From Syncephalis plumigaleata (taxonomy: Eukaryota; Zoopagomycota; Zoopagomycetes; Zoopagales; Piptocephalidaceae), in contig JAIXMF010000159.1 in assembly GCA_025201365.1 (NCBI GenBank), positions 1-28,969 on the forward strand: a DNA stretch of 28,969 nucleotides, read 5' to 3'. This document shows positions 1 to 10,714 of the stretch, one piece after another. Position 1 is the first letter of the stretch, and the number at the start of each line of letters is the position of its first letter. The notes under the pieces are model-generated. The model searched no databases. It was not told the DNA's origin and was given only the letters and a program-made list of their open reading frames with translations. Made by a program: the position numbers and the translations under genes.

Positions 1-805
1 TCGTGTTTTCTGTGCACCAGCTGCTACAGGCTCGAATCCACCGAAATGCAACTGACTAACGGTGTCACGATCGATTGCACCTTTACTGTTGGCAGTATTA
101 CTACCATCGTCGTCATCAACCGCTAGGCCATAATCGTCGAACTCGTCCATATCCGCCAATGACTTGCCCATATGAGTGAGTCCATGAGACATCATCATCG
201 CCATCGCTGTCCGCTTCCAGGTTGAATGTACGACCGCGCGATTGACGCTGACGCTCTTTGGTGAAACGTTCGAGCATTTTATCCTCTAGCGACATGGTTG
301 GATCATTCTCACCAAATCGACGATCAACAATGCCTCCTGCTTTGGTTTTACGCTGCATTTCCACCAGTAATGTTTGTCGACGCTATAGGTGTTATTCATC
401 ATGTGTTAGCAGCAGCAGCAGCAGCAACAGTAGTGTATTCATTATTATTCATCAATCTATAATGTCACAGCGTATAATTACCTTTTCTTCGCCAACTTGT
501 TTCGTCACGGTAGGACGACCCGTGACACCCTTCGTCTTACGTCCTATCACTTCATGCTTCTGACGCGTTAATTTCATCTCGAATGGATTCATGGCGCTTT
601 CAACCTGCGCTAACTTCTTCTTTCTATCAGCACGTAGACCAACATCCGATGTATGAGCCAATGCCCGTTGCTGTCTGTGCTTCTTCTTGCCATGCTGAGT
701 TTTGGCAGTAGGTCCAATGAGGCCGGCAGTTTTCAACGATTCCTTTAGTCGTTTAAGCGCTGATGCATTACCACCAGGCTTTTTCCCTTCATTATTGGGT
801 GCCAT
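1..805 (-). CDS. NOP14: Nucleolar protein 14 (NOP14), 5' part, incomplete
   Basis: NOP14 is a nucleolar component of the small-subunit processome, needed for 18S rRNA maturation and 40S assembly. Exon 1 (805-482) begins with a basic N-terminus and carries the family motif MNPFEMKLTRQKHEVIGRK. A 99-nt GT-AG intron (481-383) contains a CTG-repeat tract. Exon 2 (from 382 leftward) carries RKTKAGGIVDRRFGENDP and then LTHMGKSLADMDEFDD and SQLHFGGFE, all typical NOP14 blocks. The 3' part of the gene lies beyond the window edge. The reading frame breaks once: residues up to FNLEADSD (about position 205) are in one frame and LTHMGKSLADMD (from 183) in another, one base on, with no plausible intron between. 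This is either an assembly error or a lesion. It diverges from the PDI-like gene across about 400 bp. The identity is secure from several conserved blocks. Confidence 0.9.
383..481 (-). other. NOP14 intron 1 with CTG-repeat tract
   Basis: The donor is AAG|GTAATT at 482/481 and the acceptor is CTATAG at 383. Splicing joins complete codons (phase 0), giving GEEK followed by RRQTLL. The intron contains six consecutive CTG triplets (about 406-424), which makes it a candidate length-variable microsatellite. Confidence 0.85.
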
Positions 806-1210
806 ACTATACTACTACTACTATTAAATATCGTACAACAACTAGACCCTTCACCAATACTAATATTGCTACTATAAGCTAACAGTAACAATAATAGCAG
901 AAATGAAAAAGTGAAATGGATCGTTTGCAAGAAATAAAAAGAAAAAGAAGAAAAAGAAAATTTACAATAGAAATGGGAATAGTCTACATCGTATCAATGT
1001 CATGTCAAATTATTCACTATGATATTCGGATGTTGAACGCAAAAGTCTACACAGCCAATCAGATGTAGACATCGAATAATGATAATAACGATATGAGCAG
1101 AATGGAGAACCCAACCTTAACCTCTTACTTCACTTCTTCTATACACACTTGTTACTTGAATTCACCTATCAATTATTCGATAAAGCTATTGAACACCTAT
1201 TGCTATTGAC
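806..1210. promoter_or_regulatory. Divergent intergenic region NOP14 / PDI-like gene
   Basis: These 405 bp separate two start codons that point away from each other, so they must hold both promoters. The region is AT-rich, with an A/G-rich run near 930-960. I see no convincing TATA box or known operator. A short minus-strand ORF that overlaps the NOP14 start (745-930) looks like random low-complexity sequence. Confidence 0.5.
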
Positions 1211-3031
1211 ATGCACTCGAGTTGTTGGAAAACACTACTGAAACTAGTACTGGCAACAGTTACAGCAGTACAGCAAATAAGTCATGTCGACGCACTCTAT
1301 AACAAAGGTTCAGCGGTTAAGCAGATTAATGCGTTTCAATTTGATGAAGTAGTCTATAAAAGTAATGTACGTCTATTATTTGCAATTAAGCTGTATATAT
1401 ATATATATATCCATGGATGACTAACGTATTCTATTAGGGTGTAGTACTCGTGGAGTTTTACGCACCATGGTGTGGACATTGTAAACAGTAAGTACAAGTG
1501 AAATCAATAGAGGATAGCTATTTCAATGATGTAAAATAGACTTGCGCCAGAATATAATAAAGCGGCCAAGAAGCTGAAGAATCAAGTGACGGTTGTCGCG
1601 ATAGATTGTGATGCGGAAGCGAATAAACAATTATGTGGTATGCAGGAAGTTCGTGGATTTCCTACCATAAAATTGTTCTATCCACTTCAAAATAAAAACA
1701 AGGGAAAGGACAAGGGAAAGAGCAAGACTAGCAAGAAGGCAGTAATTAGAAAAGGATCTGCAGGTAATGTAATACGCTATGTTGTGACTATATACAATAA
1801 ACCTATCGTCTATCTAATGCTATCTCTATAGATTATCAGGGAGAGCGAAAGGCAGAAGCTATTGTTGAGGCGGCGTTAAACCGATTGCCGAATTGGTCGA
1901 CTACGCTATTGACCTCGGAGAAATCGACTATTGCTCGAGCCAATATTGAACTATTCCTTAAGGACGAGGATACATTCCGTAATAATTTGCCAAAGGGACT
2001 GCCCAAGATTCTTCTACTGACCGACAAGCCTAAAGTGGCACCGCTTATTCAAGCATTGGCCCTCGATTTCTACGGTCGTGTTCGTGTTGGTGTAGCGCGT
2101 GATAAGAAATTGATCAAGCGATATAATGCAAAGAAAATGCCTACCCTTTTAGCTTTACCGAATGATACCGAGGAATCAAGCGATGAACCAATTGTTTATC
2201 AAGGTAGCGTACACATAGTAGACAATGCGACATTATAGGCTACGCGTGTATTAATGAAGAGTGATTAAATTATCTTAGATAAGTTTGTTTATTCAAAGAT
2301 GCGTGAATTCTTTGAAGAACATGCAACTACCGGTAAATCCACTAAAAAGGTCAAGAAAGAGACGACGAAGAAGGATAACGAGGTCCCATCATCCAATAAG
2401 GCACAAAGCGATGATGAGATGACACAAGATACTAGCGAGGATAGTAAGCGACAACAAGGTACGTGTATCATCATCATTAGTAACGTAATTGCTAGCTAGC
2501 TAACTAACTAACTTTGATAAAGCTGTTATTGCTGTGGAGTCACAGGCCGACCTTGATCGATGTCTCGATGGACCTGATTCCGCGTGTGTCCTGGTATTAT
2601 TGGACAAGGTCGATCCTAATGATGAGGAGCAAGTGAAGGCAGACAAGCAATATCTTGATATACTCGAGACCGCTCTGGAAAAAGATCGAAAAGCCGATGG
2701 TCCATTTGAGTTTGCCTATCTACGTGCACCTAACGATGGACTCATCGCTAAACGACTGGATCTACCGACGAGGAGACCAATGGCTATTGCTATCGAATGG
2801 AGAACTCGCTTGTACTCGATCCTAGAAGAGGATCAATCGTTTACGGTAGAGAACATACAAATAATGCAAGTATTGCTAGTCAGTAAGCGTGGTGATAACT
2901 TGCAGCCTTTGGCATTACGACCCGAGTTCGGGCCGACATCAGTCCCAAAGAAGAAGAAGAAGAAGAAGAAGAGCCAAAAGAAGGAGGAGGAAACCAAGGC
3001 CTCGAAGGAGACGGAACATGACGAACTCTAG
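1211..3031 (+). CDS. ER protein disulfide isomerase-like protein (Mpd1/PDIA6-like) with HDEL
   Basis: Thiol-disulfide oxidoreductase of the ER lumen that forms and isomerises disulfides in secretory proteins. Six exons: 1211-1366, 1438-1487, 1540-1763, 1832-2203, 2279-2458 and 2523-3031; the spliced length is 1491 nt (496 aa) and stays in frame. There is a hydrophobic N-terminal signal sequence (about residues 8-28), one thioredoxin domain with the active site WCGHC (residues 63-67) followed by KQLAPEYNKAAKKLK, and MQEVRGFPTIKLFYP containing the cis-Pro loop. Later regions look like a degenerate thioredoxin fold without a second CxxC. The C-terminus has an acidic/lysine linker, a run of Lys codons (AAG repeats near 2949-2970) and a final HDEL retrieval signal. 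The single active domain resembles yeast Mpd1, but the protein is longer (about 500 versus 318 aa), so the exact orthology is open. A possible AATAAA signal lies at 3102. Confidence 0.88.
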
Positions 3032-3388
3032 TAAATTACACGGAGATTGACAATAGCCCGCGTCTACCTAGCTGATAATGCCTACTAGGTAATAGTATGA
3101 TAATAAACAGTATTTCCATGATAAAGATTGTTATCAAATAGTAAGGAGGATATTGCAATTTACTAAATTATCTCTTCGGAATATGAAATATTACATACTG
3201 GTCAGTGTAGATACTGATAAGCACGCACATTTAATTAGATTACATGAGAATGTTTGATTAAAATGGTTTGTTTGCCGATTCATCAATCGTGTTTGTCACA
3301 CTGTAGTTGGGGGGAGAAGAGAGAGGAAGCTACCACTCGCTGATTCTTCCCTTTCTACTTTATTCCTAGCGTGTCTCATTATACTACT
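3032..3388. other. Intergenic, PDI-like to ferrochelatase
   Basis: This stretch holds the 3' UTR of the PDI-like gene, with AATAAA at 3102-3107 about 70 nt after the stop, and the upstream region of ferrochelatase. A G-rich/purine tract (about 3308-3330) precedes a pyrimidine-rich stretch near the start codon. No ORF is supported here. Confidence 0.4.
3102..3107 (+). terminator. Candidate polyadenylation signal, PDI-like gene
   Basis: AATAAA about 70 nt after the stop codon. The hexamer is also frequent by chance in this AT-rich sequence. Confidence 0.35.
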
Positions 3389-5018
<1,630 letters not shown>

Positions 5019-6394
5019 TAGCCGTGTAGTACTTTACATTTGCGCTACTTTTACATATTATTGATATATAATTAAATTACTGAAAGTTAACTTCTTAAGA
5101 AGACTTATGCAAACTTGCGGATGTTACATGTTTCCAAATTATATGTCGTACGATTATGAAACATTTTTTGTTAAAAAAGATGAGTTTTTATTATATTAGA
5201 GGACAAGGACTTATTGCTCTGAATTAATCACTCATTGCTCTCTATGCAATTAACCGTAAGTATTATCAACATAGTTTATTTATTAAATACACGATGTAAA
5301 ATGCTCATCGAATACAGCATATGATTATGGAGTATGCGAGTATTTGTAATGTAAACCCAATTTATTTAGTATGGTATAGTTGACACTGTAAACTATCATT
5401 GAAGCATTTGGTAAAATCGAGTATTGCATTCTCGTTGTAAGCATATATGCATAGGTGGTCATTCCATTCACTAGGTTGCTAACCATTAAATTGCTAATAA
5501 CATTAGTCGAATAGGACTACAAGACAGCACATGACTTACGGATAAGATGATAGCAGAAGACACGTATATAAATCCATCTAATAAATTGCACTAGATTTAT
5601 CGATTTTGAATCGGATAAAGTAGTACTGGTGGCCATAGCAGCAATGAATGGATTTGAACTAAGCGGCAATAATAACACATTGTGTGCACATTTTAATACA
5701 GCGTAGACACAGATATTTATTATGATCTACTCGTTATTCACATTCTTGTCAATGCTTTTACACAATAAACATCCATATTTACAATAACTATATACTGATT
5801 CTTCGAACAATCATTGTTCTACATTAATGCAAATGAAGTATGTCGTGGATGAATCTATACTAGATGAATAGTCTTGCTCGGTTTTGACGACGACTGAAAT
5901 GGCTAGTCCACCCACTGACCGAGAATAATATCCGACTCCATTCTAATTACCGAATACTTGCTGCAGTATGTCAGCCATGTGATATGCCCAGTTTTATCTA
6001 TTGATTGAGATGACGACTGCCCATACTCATATGGAAATGCCGTCAATGGTAATAATCAAGTGTTCACTATGTTGGCAGTAATTAGTGTAGCATAGATTGC
6101 ATAATAGTAGTATCGCGTGTGTCAATATCTATCATTGATCATACCATATGGATGTTTATAGATGATGATAATAATGGTGATAATGATGATGGTATCATTA
6201 GTAGTAATAATTGCTAGCTAATCATTCTAATCCATTCAACTAATAGTGAATATCGTACACGAGTACTATATGATAAAGTAGCAGTTTATAATTGGTATGT
6301 GTCTAACAACTTGGTTCCATGTGTTCAGGATGATTGAATGAATTAGGTCGTTATTCAATAGGCTTGCTAGGACACCATCGATGAGATGTTGCTA
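5019..6394. other. Gene-poor AT-rich stretch
   Basis: No ORF above 60 codons and no exon chain that I can support. The stretch contains many ATT/ATA triplet runs, including a GATGATAATGATGATGG-type run near 6165-6190. One minus-strand segment, about 6046-5890, stays open for roughly 49 codons and looks weakly protein-like (for example SKYSVIRMESDIILGQWVD before a stop), but I cannot assign it. I see no tRNA-like or repeat structure. Confidence 0.4.
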
Positions 6395-7581
6395 TTAGTT
6401 ACATGAATGCATAGCAGTGTCAATGACGTGTCCATTGTTATTGTTCACAACAAGCTGGTATCGATTGCATAGACATTCCGGTTGATCAGATCGATAGCTC
6501 CAACATCTAGGACATTTATGTCGTACCGATAAACGTAGAATCATTTGACCAGATGCACCATTCATAGTGTCTATTACGTTGTCACTCAATAGTCATTATC
6601 ATGGCATACTCATACTTCATTCTCCATGCTTACTTGGTAATGATATCGTTTCACTAATAAGGACAGTGTCATTTCTCGTGGTTAATGTCGACTGTGCAGC
6701 AACATTAACTGATGCACATAAGAACAGTTCAGGTAGTTGCGATGCTAATGCATAGTGCTTAATAAACTATATACAACCAATATCACTATCGCTATTGTTA
6801 TTATTGTCGTCTTACCGTATTTCTGTAGTAATTGACCTAGTGGAGACATTGCATTGTCTTCCAGTTCTAATGTCAGATCGATTTGCGCGCTTGTCTTGAC
6901 TCCCCTGTCATTCAATGAGATTTGTAAATAAATCATTTGGTATACTGCAGATAGCACTTACTTGGCCTGTCGCACCTTCTCGACTAACTGGTAGTACTGA
7001 TTACGAAGGTATCGTAGCACTATCCAGTCTTGCTCCAAAGCAGTATTATGCCAACGACCATCCTATTCATATCAATGCTCGAGTGTTAGACCACACATAG
7101 CTCAGTGATTGCAAGTGTTTACCAGAGATATCCATCCCGACTGGAATACGCTATCAAGTGGTGTTGACCAACTCGACGAGGAGAAAAGCTGAATCTCCTC
7201 GGCTAAATGACAAGTAATTGGTGCGAGTGCGCGTGTGTACACCTCAGTTATCTATGCAGTATTCCTTGCTTAGCTACAATTGCATACCAAGTATCAATGA
7301 CTTACGTGGTATACGGTAGTCTGTGCCGATCTTCGTGCCAACGATAATTTGTCGTCAGCGTAAAGCTGCTCCTTGATAGATTGAAAGGAGAACGCCGATA
7401 GTTGTGAGTTGGTAAAGCAATTCAATTCTTGAATAACCACAATAAACAAGAAAGATATTAGTTCTACCGTTGCGTATGCTATTCACACTTCTTATCGACA
7501 TACCTTTATTGAACGAGAATACCTCGTAGGCCTTACTAATTAACGTGGCAGAACAATGTAGTTCATGTAAGATATATTGGT
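6395..7581 (-). pseudogene. 3' portion of mitochondrial-type isoleucyl-tRNA synthetase, 5'-truncated
   Basis: Seven exons (7581-7504, 7427-7306, 7251-7123, 7062-6962, 6904-6816, 6744-6634, 6570-6395) join in one unbroken frame of about 268 codons through GT-AG introns of 54-76 nt. They encode the C-terminal part of a bacterial/mitochondrial IleRS: an anticodon-binding helical domain (DQYILHELH, SFNKELNCFTNSQLSAF, YADDKLSLARRSAQTTVYH, RALAPITCHLAEEI, SVFQSGW, WIVLRYLRNQYYQLVEKVR), the block QIDLTLELEDN, and a zinc-finger end KCPRCW...CLCNRY. The last expected zinc Cys is Tyr (TAC). The catalytic half with the HIGH and KMSKS motifs is absent: upstream of about 7600 the sequence turns into a purine-rich repeat block. 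It is therefore probably a truncated gene that cannot charge tRNA, although the surviving exons carry no stop. An alternative is a distant 5' half across a large intron, which the purine-rich block and the kinase fragment make unlikely. Confidence 0.72.
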
Positions 7582-7619
7582 CTATCAAGTAACGAAGAGA
7601 ATGCAAAAAGTTGATGTAA

Positions 7620-8590
7620 TCAATATGCGCATTATTGCATATAAGTAGCAACAAGTGAACGAGTGAACAAAGTGAATACAAGATAAACAATGTAATAAAC
7701 AAGCAGTAACTAGTAGAATGACTGACTTGTCACGAATGAGTAAGGAATGAGCAAGGAAGGGTGCATGAACACGTATGCCAGTTTATTTGAAGAAGCAGTG
7801 TATGCTTGTATGTGGTAAAGAGTATGTAGATGGCAGTAAACAAATAAAAATACAAATAAAAGCATGACGTAAGGGTGGCATACAAACAGATGACGGAAAA
7901 GAGCGGTAAAAGTGAAAGATACATATTACAACGAGAGTAGTAAACGCTTAAACATTGATAAATGAGCAGGACAGTGATAGAAAACAAAGGACTAGAACAA
8001 ACAATAAACAACACTTATTGGTATAGTAATAATAACGACAAGTGAGCATGTAGATAGTTTAGAGGAAGAGGAAAACAAAGAGATAAATAAAAGTCATAGA
8101 GATAGTATGGCAGAATAGCTGCTATTGGGGATGTGTATGCTAAAGTGAAAGAGGAAGTAAGTGGAATGTGAATGACACGAAGAAGACGCGTATTACTGAG
8201 AAAGTAAATAGGTAAATAAAAGGAAAAGGAAAATCTAACATATAGTTAAGAGGAAGTGGACGTGGGTTGTTTACTGACAAGTGGAATGTAGTTGACACAA
8301 AGAAGACGCATGTTGTTTAACGGTAGGAGAAATGCAGTTAGCACGAAGAGAGTATGTGAAAGAAGGAAACAAGGGAAACAGAATGCAATTGATACGAAGA
8401 AGATGCGTGTTGTTTAAAGAAATAAATAACAAGATGAATGATCAATAGGTGGAATAGTGAATACATGCAGTGTGAAATGGGAATAGTGGCAAGCATGTAT
8501 GGTAGTGAAAAGGTAGAATGATGGAAATAGATAGTCATAATGAGTAAAGAGAGCTATAGTAGAATGAATGGAGAAGCAAGTATAGAAATG
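7620..8590 (+). repeat. Purine-rich block with degenerate tandem units
   Basis: About 1 kb in which the plus strand is strongly A/G-rich and has no supported coding capacity. The minus-strand ORFs here are pyrimidine-tract artefacts. Degenerate copies of a unit like GTGGAATGTAGTTGACAC + AAAGAAGACGC + TGTTGTTTAA recur near 8160, 8281, 8331 and 8382. The copy at 8249-8350 also occurs inverted at 9914-10018. The block separates the 5'-truncated IleRS from the broken kinase, so it may mark a rearrangement or an inserted element. Confidence 0.6.
8249..8350 (+). repeat. Inverted repeat copy 1 (partner at 9914-10018)
   Basis: By eye, about 100 bp align at roughly 80% identity with the reverse complement of 9914-10018. 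The alignment includes an almost unbroken stretch through TTGTTTACTGACAAGTGGAA and GTTGACACAAAGAAG. No flanking target-site duplication was identified. Confidence 0.75.
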
Positions 8591-8657
8591 TTTGCATATA
8601 GTAATTTAAATTGTTAATGATAAAAGAAAAATTTATTGAACAAAATTGTATGGTACA

Positions 8658-9437
8658 CTAGAGACGGCATTTAGGGAGCGCACCGTGGTCGCTTTGGCGA
8701 TTGCCCAGGTTGGTCAGATTGCAAGGATTTAACCATGGATGCTCTGTGGCATCCATGACCGTCAAGCGTCGGGCCGGATCGACCTGGAGAAGGCCGTTAA
8801 TAAAGTCACCTCCTAAATAGCATTGATTATAGTTAGCTGATTTTATTAACGTTATAATAACTTACCTTTATGTCTAGTTGCAATTGAATTACATTTAATA
8901 AATTATCATTAATAAATACTATTAGTTAACAATAAACATCATTAATTACTTACCAAGGTGGGCTATGCCCATGCTGTGCAGGTCCTAATAATATATGGTT
9001 AATATAGTTCTAGTATTAATTATGATTGTATTACTTACCTGAAGCCCCAGCAGTATTTGCTGGACAGCTGTCTTGATTTTGGCTTCAGGGAGAGATAGGA
9101 AGCTATTTACCCAGTAGCGAAAGAGGTCTTTTCCTTTGGCTAGTTCAATAATAAGAAACGCGCCGTAATCATTTTGAATGAAGTCAATGCCACGCAATAT
9201 ATGTCGTTGTTGACATATTTGCATAATGATCCATTCCTTCTCCAGTGTCGTATTCTCTTTATTAGGCTGTTTAATCGCCACCTCTTCTCCAGTGGTGGAT
9301 GATAGGCCTCTATATACTGTGCCAAAGCCACCACTAAATACGCGCACGCTGGATATTCTCTTTGGCATTTGAATATCCATACTGCTAGTTATCCTATGTG
9401 GATACGCGTCGACAATAGACATTGCACCAATTCGCAT
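8658..9437 (-). pseudogene. Broken CAMK-like Ser/Thr protein kinase
   Basis: Kinase subdomains are read in order on the minus strand. Exon 9437-9039 has a glycine loop (VFSGGFGTVYRG, with the first Gly replaced by Phe), VAIK with the ATP lysine, an alpha-C glutamate (LEKEW), and helix E ending LLGLQ. Exon 8984-8954 gives DLHSMGIAHL. A possible 8-nt micro-exon (8873-8866, flanked by CTAG and GTAAGT) would complete the catalytic-loop triad DIK. The last exon (8812-8658) gives GGDFINGLLQVDPARRL and EHPWL, that is subdomain XI. Everything between (rest of the catalytic loop, DFG, APE and helix F) is missing, with only about 50 nt available. Including the micro-exon puts the last exon out of frame; skipping it joins HL to GGDF in frame but removes the catalytic Asp. 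Either way, activity is not expected. The EHPWL end and the lobe order suggest the CAMK group. AATAAA lies downstream (complement of 8632-8637). Confidence 0.75.
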
Positions 9438-10714
9438 TCTTTAGCACCCCTATCTCACCTTTTGATTTAATTAAAGTAAGTAAAAATGAATTGTAGTCAA
9501 TATGCTTCGCGATAAAAGCAATAAAGAGCAGATGTTCTAGCTTACTAGCTGCTTGTATAGCTTCATTTTATATGTGAATTTCATAGTTCGTATATAATGA
9601 TATATTGATATTGCTAATCTACGCGTCAACTAACATATCACGTCATGTCACGTCATTATAACGATATCTTTATTGTAGTAGTCTATTCACATGAGTCATA
9701 TATGCAAAGCAGTGCATTGTCATTCAAATAGAACCATTCAAAGATGCTCAATAATAAGTATATATTTAGTTTATTTGTCTATTACTAGTAATCAATAAAT
9801 ACTAATACTAATTGACATGTTTGCTATTAGCGTCTAATGACGTTAATGATGTACTAATCCATTTCTAAGTATCCATTTCATTGCTATTTCCCTTTACTTC
9901 TTTATCAATGCTGTCTTATTCGTGCCAACCTCATTCCCCTTACCACTAAACAGTAAGTGCCTTCTTTGTGTCAACTATATTCCACTTGTCAGTAAACAAC
10001 ACACGTCTACTTCCTCTTCTCTTCTTCTCTTCTGCTTCTTCTGCTCATTTTCTACTGTTTCTCTATGCTTTCTTGCTCTCACATATCACTTACACGTCTA
10101 ATAAATTACCATGGATTACACCCGTCCATTTTATTTATCTCTTTCTTTGGTCACATACATGTAGACATTATTGTAGTGTTATCAGGTGTAAGCATATATG
10201 TATGATAAGAAAAACGTATTTTTATTTTGCCAATCGGTTTAATTTACTGAACCACCGTTGTCCTCCAGCGGGAAGTTTGGGAAACTAGATACGAAAAAAC
10301 TTCAACGTACTTTTTCCCAGTAAGTTGTAAATAATCGACATAATAATAATAAATGAACGAACAAAATATATGCTCGTTATAATCGACACAATAATTCTCA
10401 CACACGCACACATCCTGGTCTACTCTATTCTTCCACCACTTTCTCCTAGTGTTCATCAACATGGTGTTTCTAAACTGTTAGATTTGCAAGTTCAACTACG
10501 GTTACTAGCAGTTGTCACGTTAATTGCTATTCATTACTCTGTTACTACTACTACTACTTTTATAACCGCTACGTCTTGAACCAGCCAACAACATTTTTTA
10601 TTGTCAACCGCTATCAACTAGCTAGAATAGGACTTGTCGTTTCTTTATTCATTTGATATTACTTAGAATTAAAGAAGGTATTGCCACGAATAGTGTGGCA
10701 TCGAGTGATAGTTC
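9438..10714. other. Gene-poor stretch upstream of the IBTK-like gene
   Basis: It contains the inverted repeat copy (9914-10018) and a pyrimidine-rich run continuing to about 10090 (TTCTCTTCTTCTCTTCTGCTTCTTC-like), then AT-rich sequence. ORFs of 60-106 codons on both strands here are compositionally biased and overlap each other; I do not accept them as genes. The last 100-200 bp should include the promoter of the downstream gene. Confidence 0.4.
9914..10018 (-). repeat. Inverted repeat copy 2 (partner at 8249-8350)
   Basis: The reverse complement of this stretch aligns with 8249-8350 from AGAGGAAGT through GTTGACACAAAGAAG to GGCACGAA, with a few substitutions and short indels. The two copies are 1.6 kb apart and flank the kinase fragment. 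Confidence 0.75.

Noticed and set aside
7202-7305. Missing exon and phase clash in the IleRS fragment
   Set aside because: A first reading used the acceptor at 7203. The acceptor at 7252 restores the expected helix (VYTRALAPITCHLAEE) in frame, so there is no lesion here.
7730-8538. Minus-strand ORFs of 66-94 codons in the repeat block
   Set aside because: Translated pyrimidine tracts (Leu/Phe/Ser/Tyr-rich) inside a degenerate repeat; no recognisable motif.
9968-10579. ORFs of 69-106 codons on both strands before the IBTK-like gene
   Set aside because: They overlap each other, are low-complexity and partly cover the inverted repeat copy; none has a domain.
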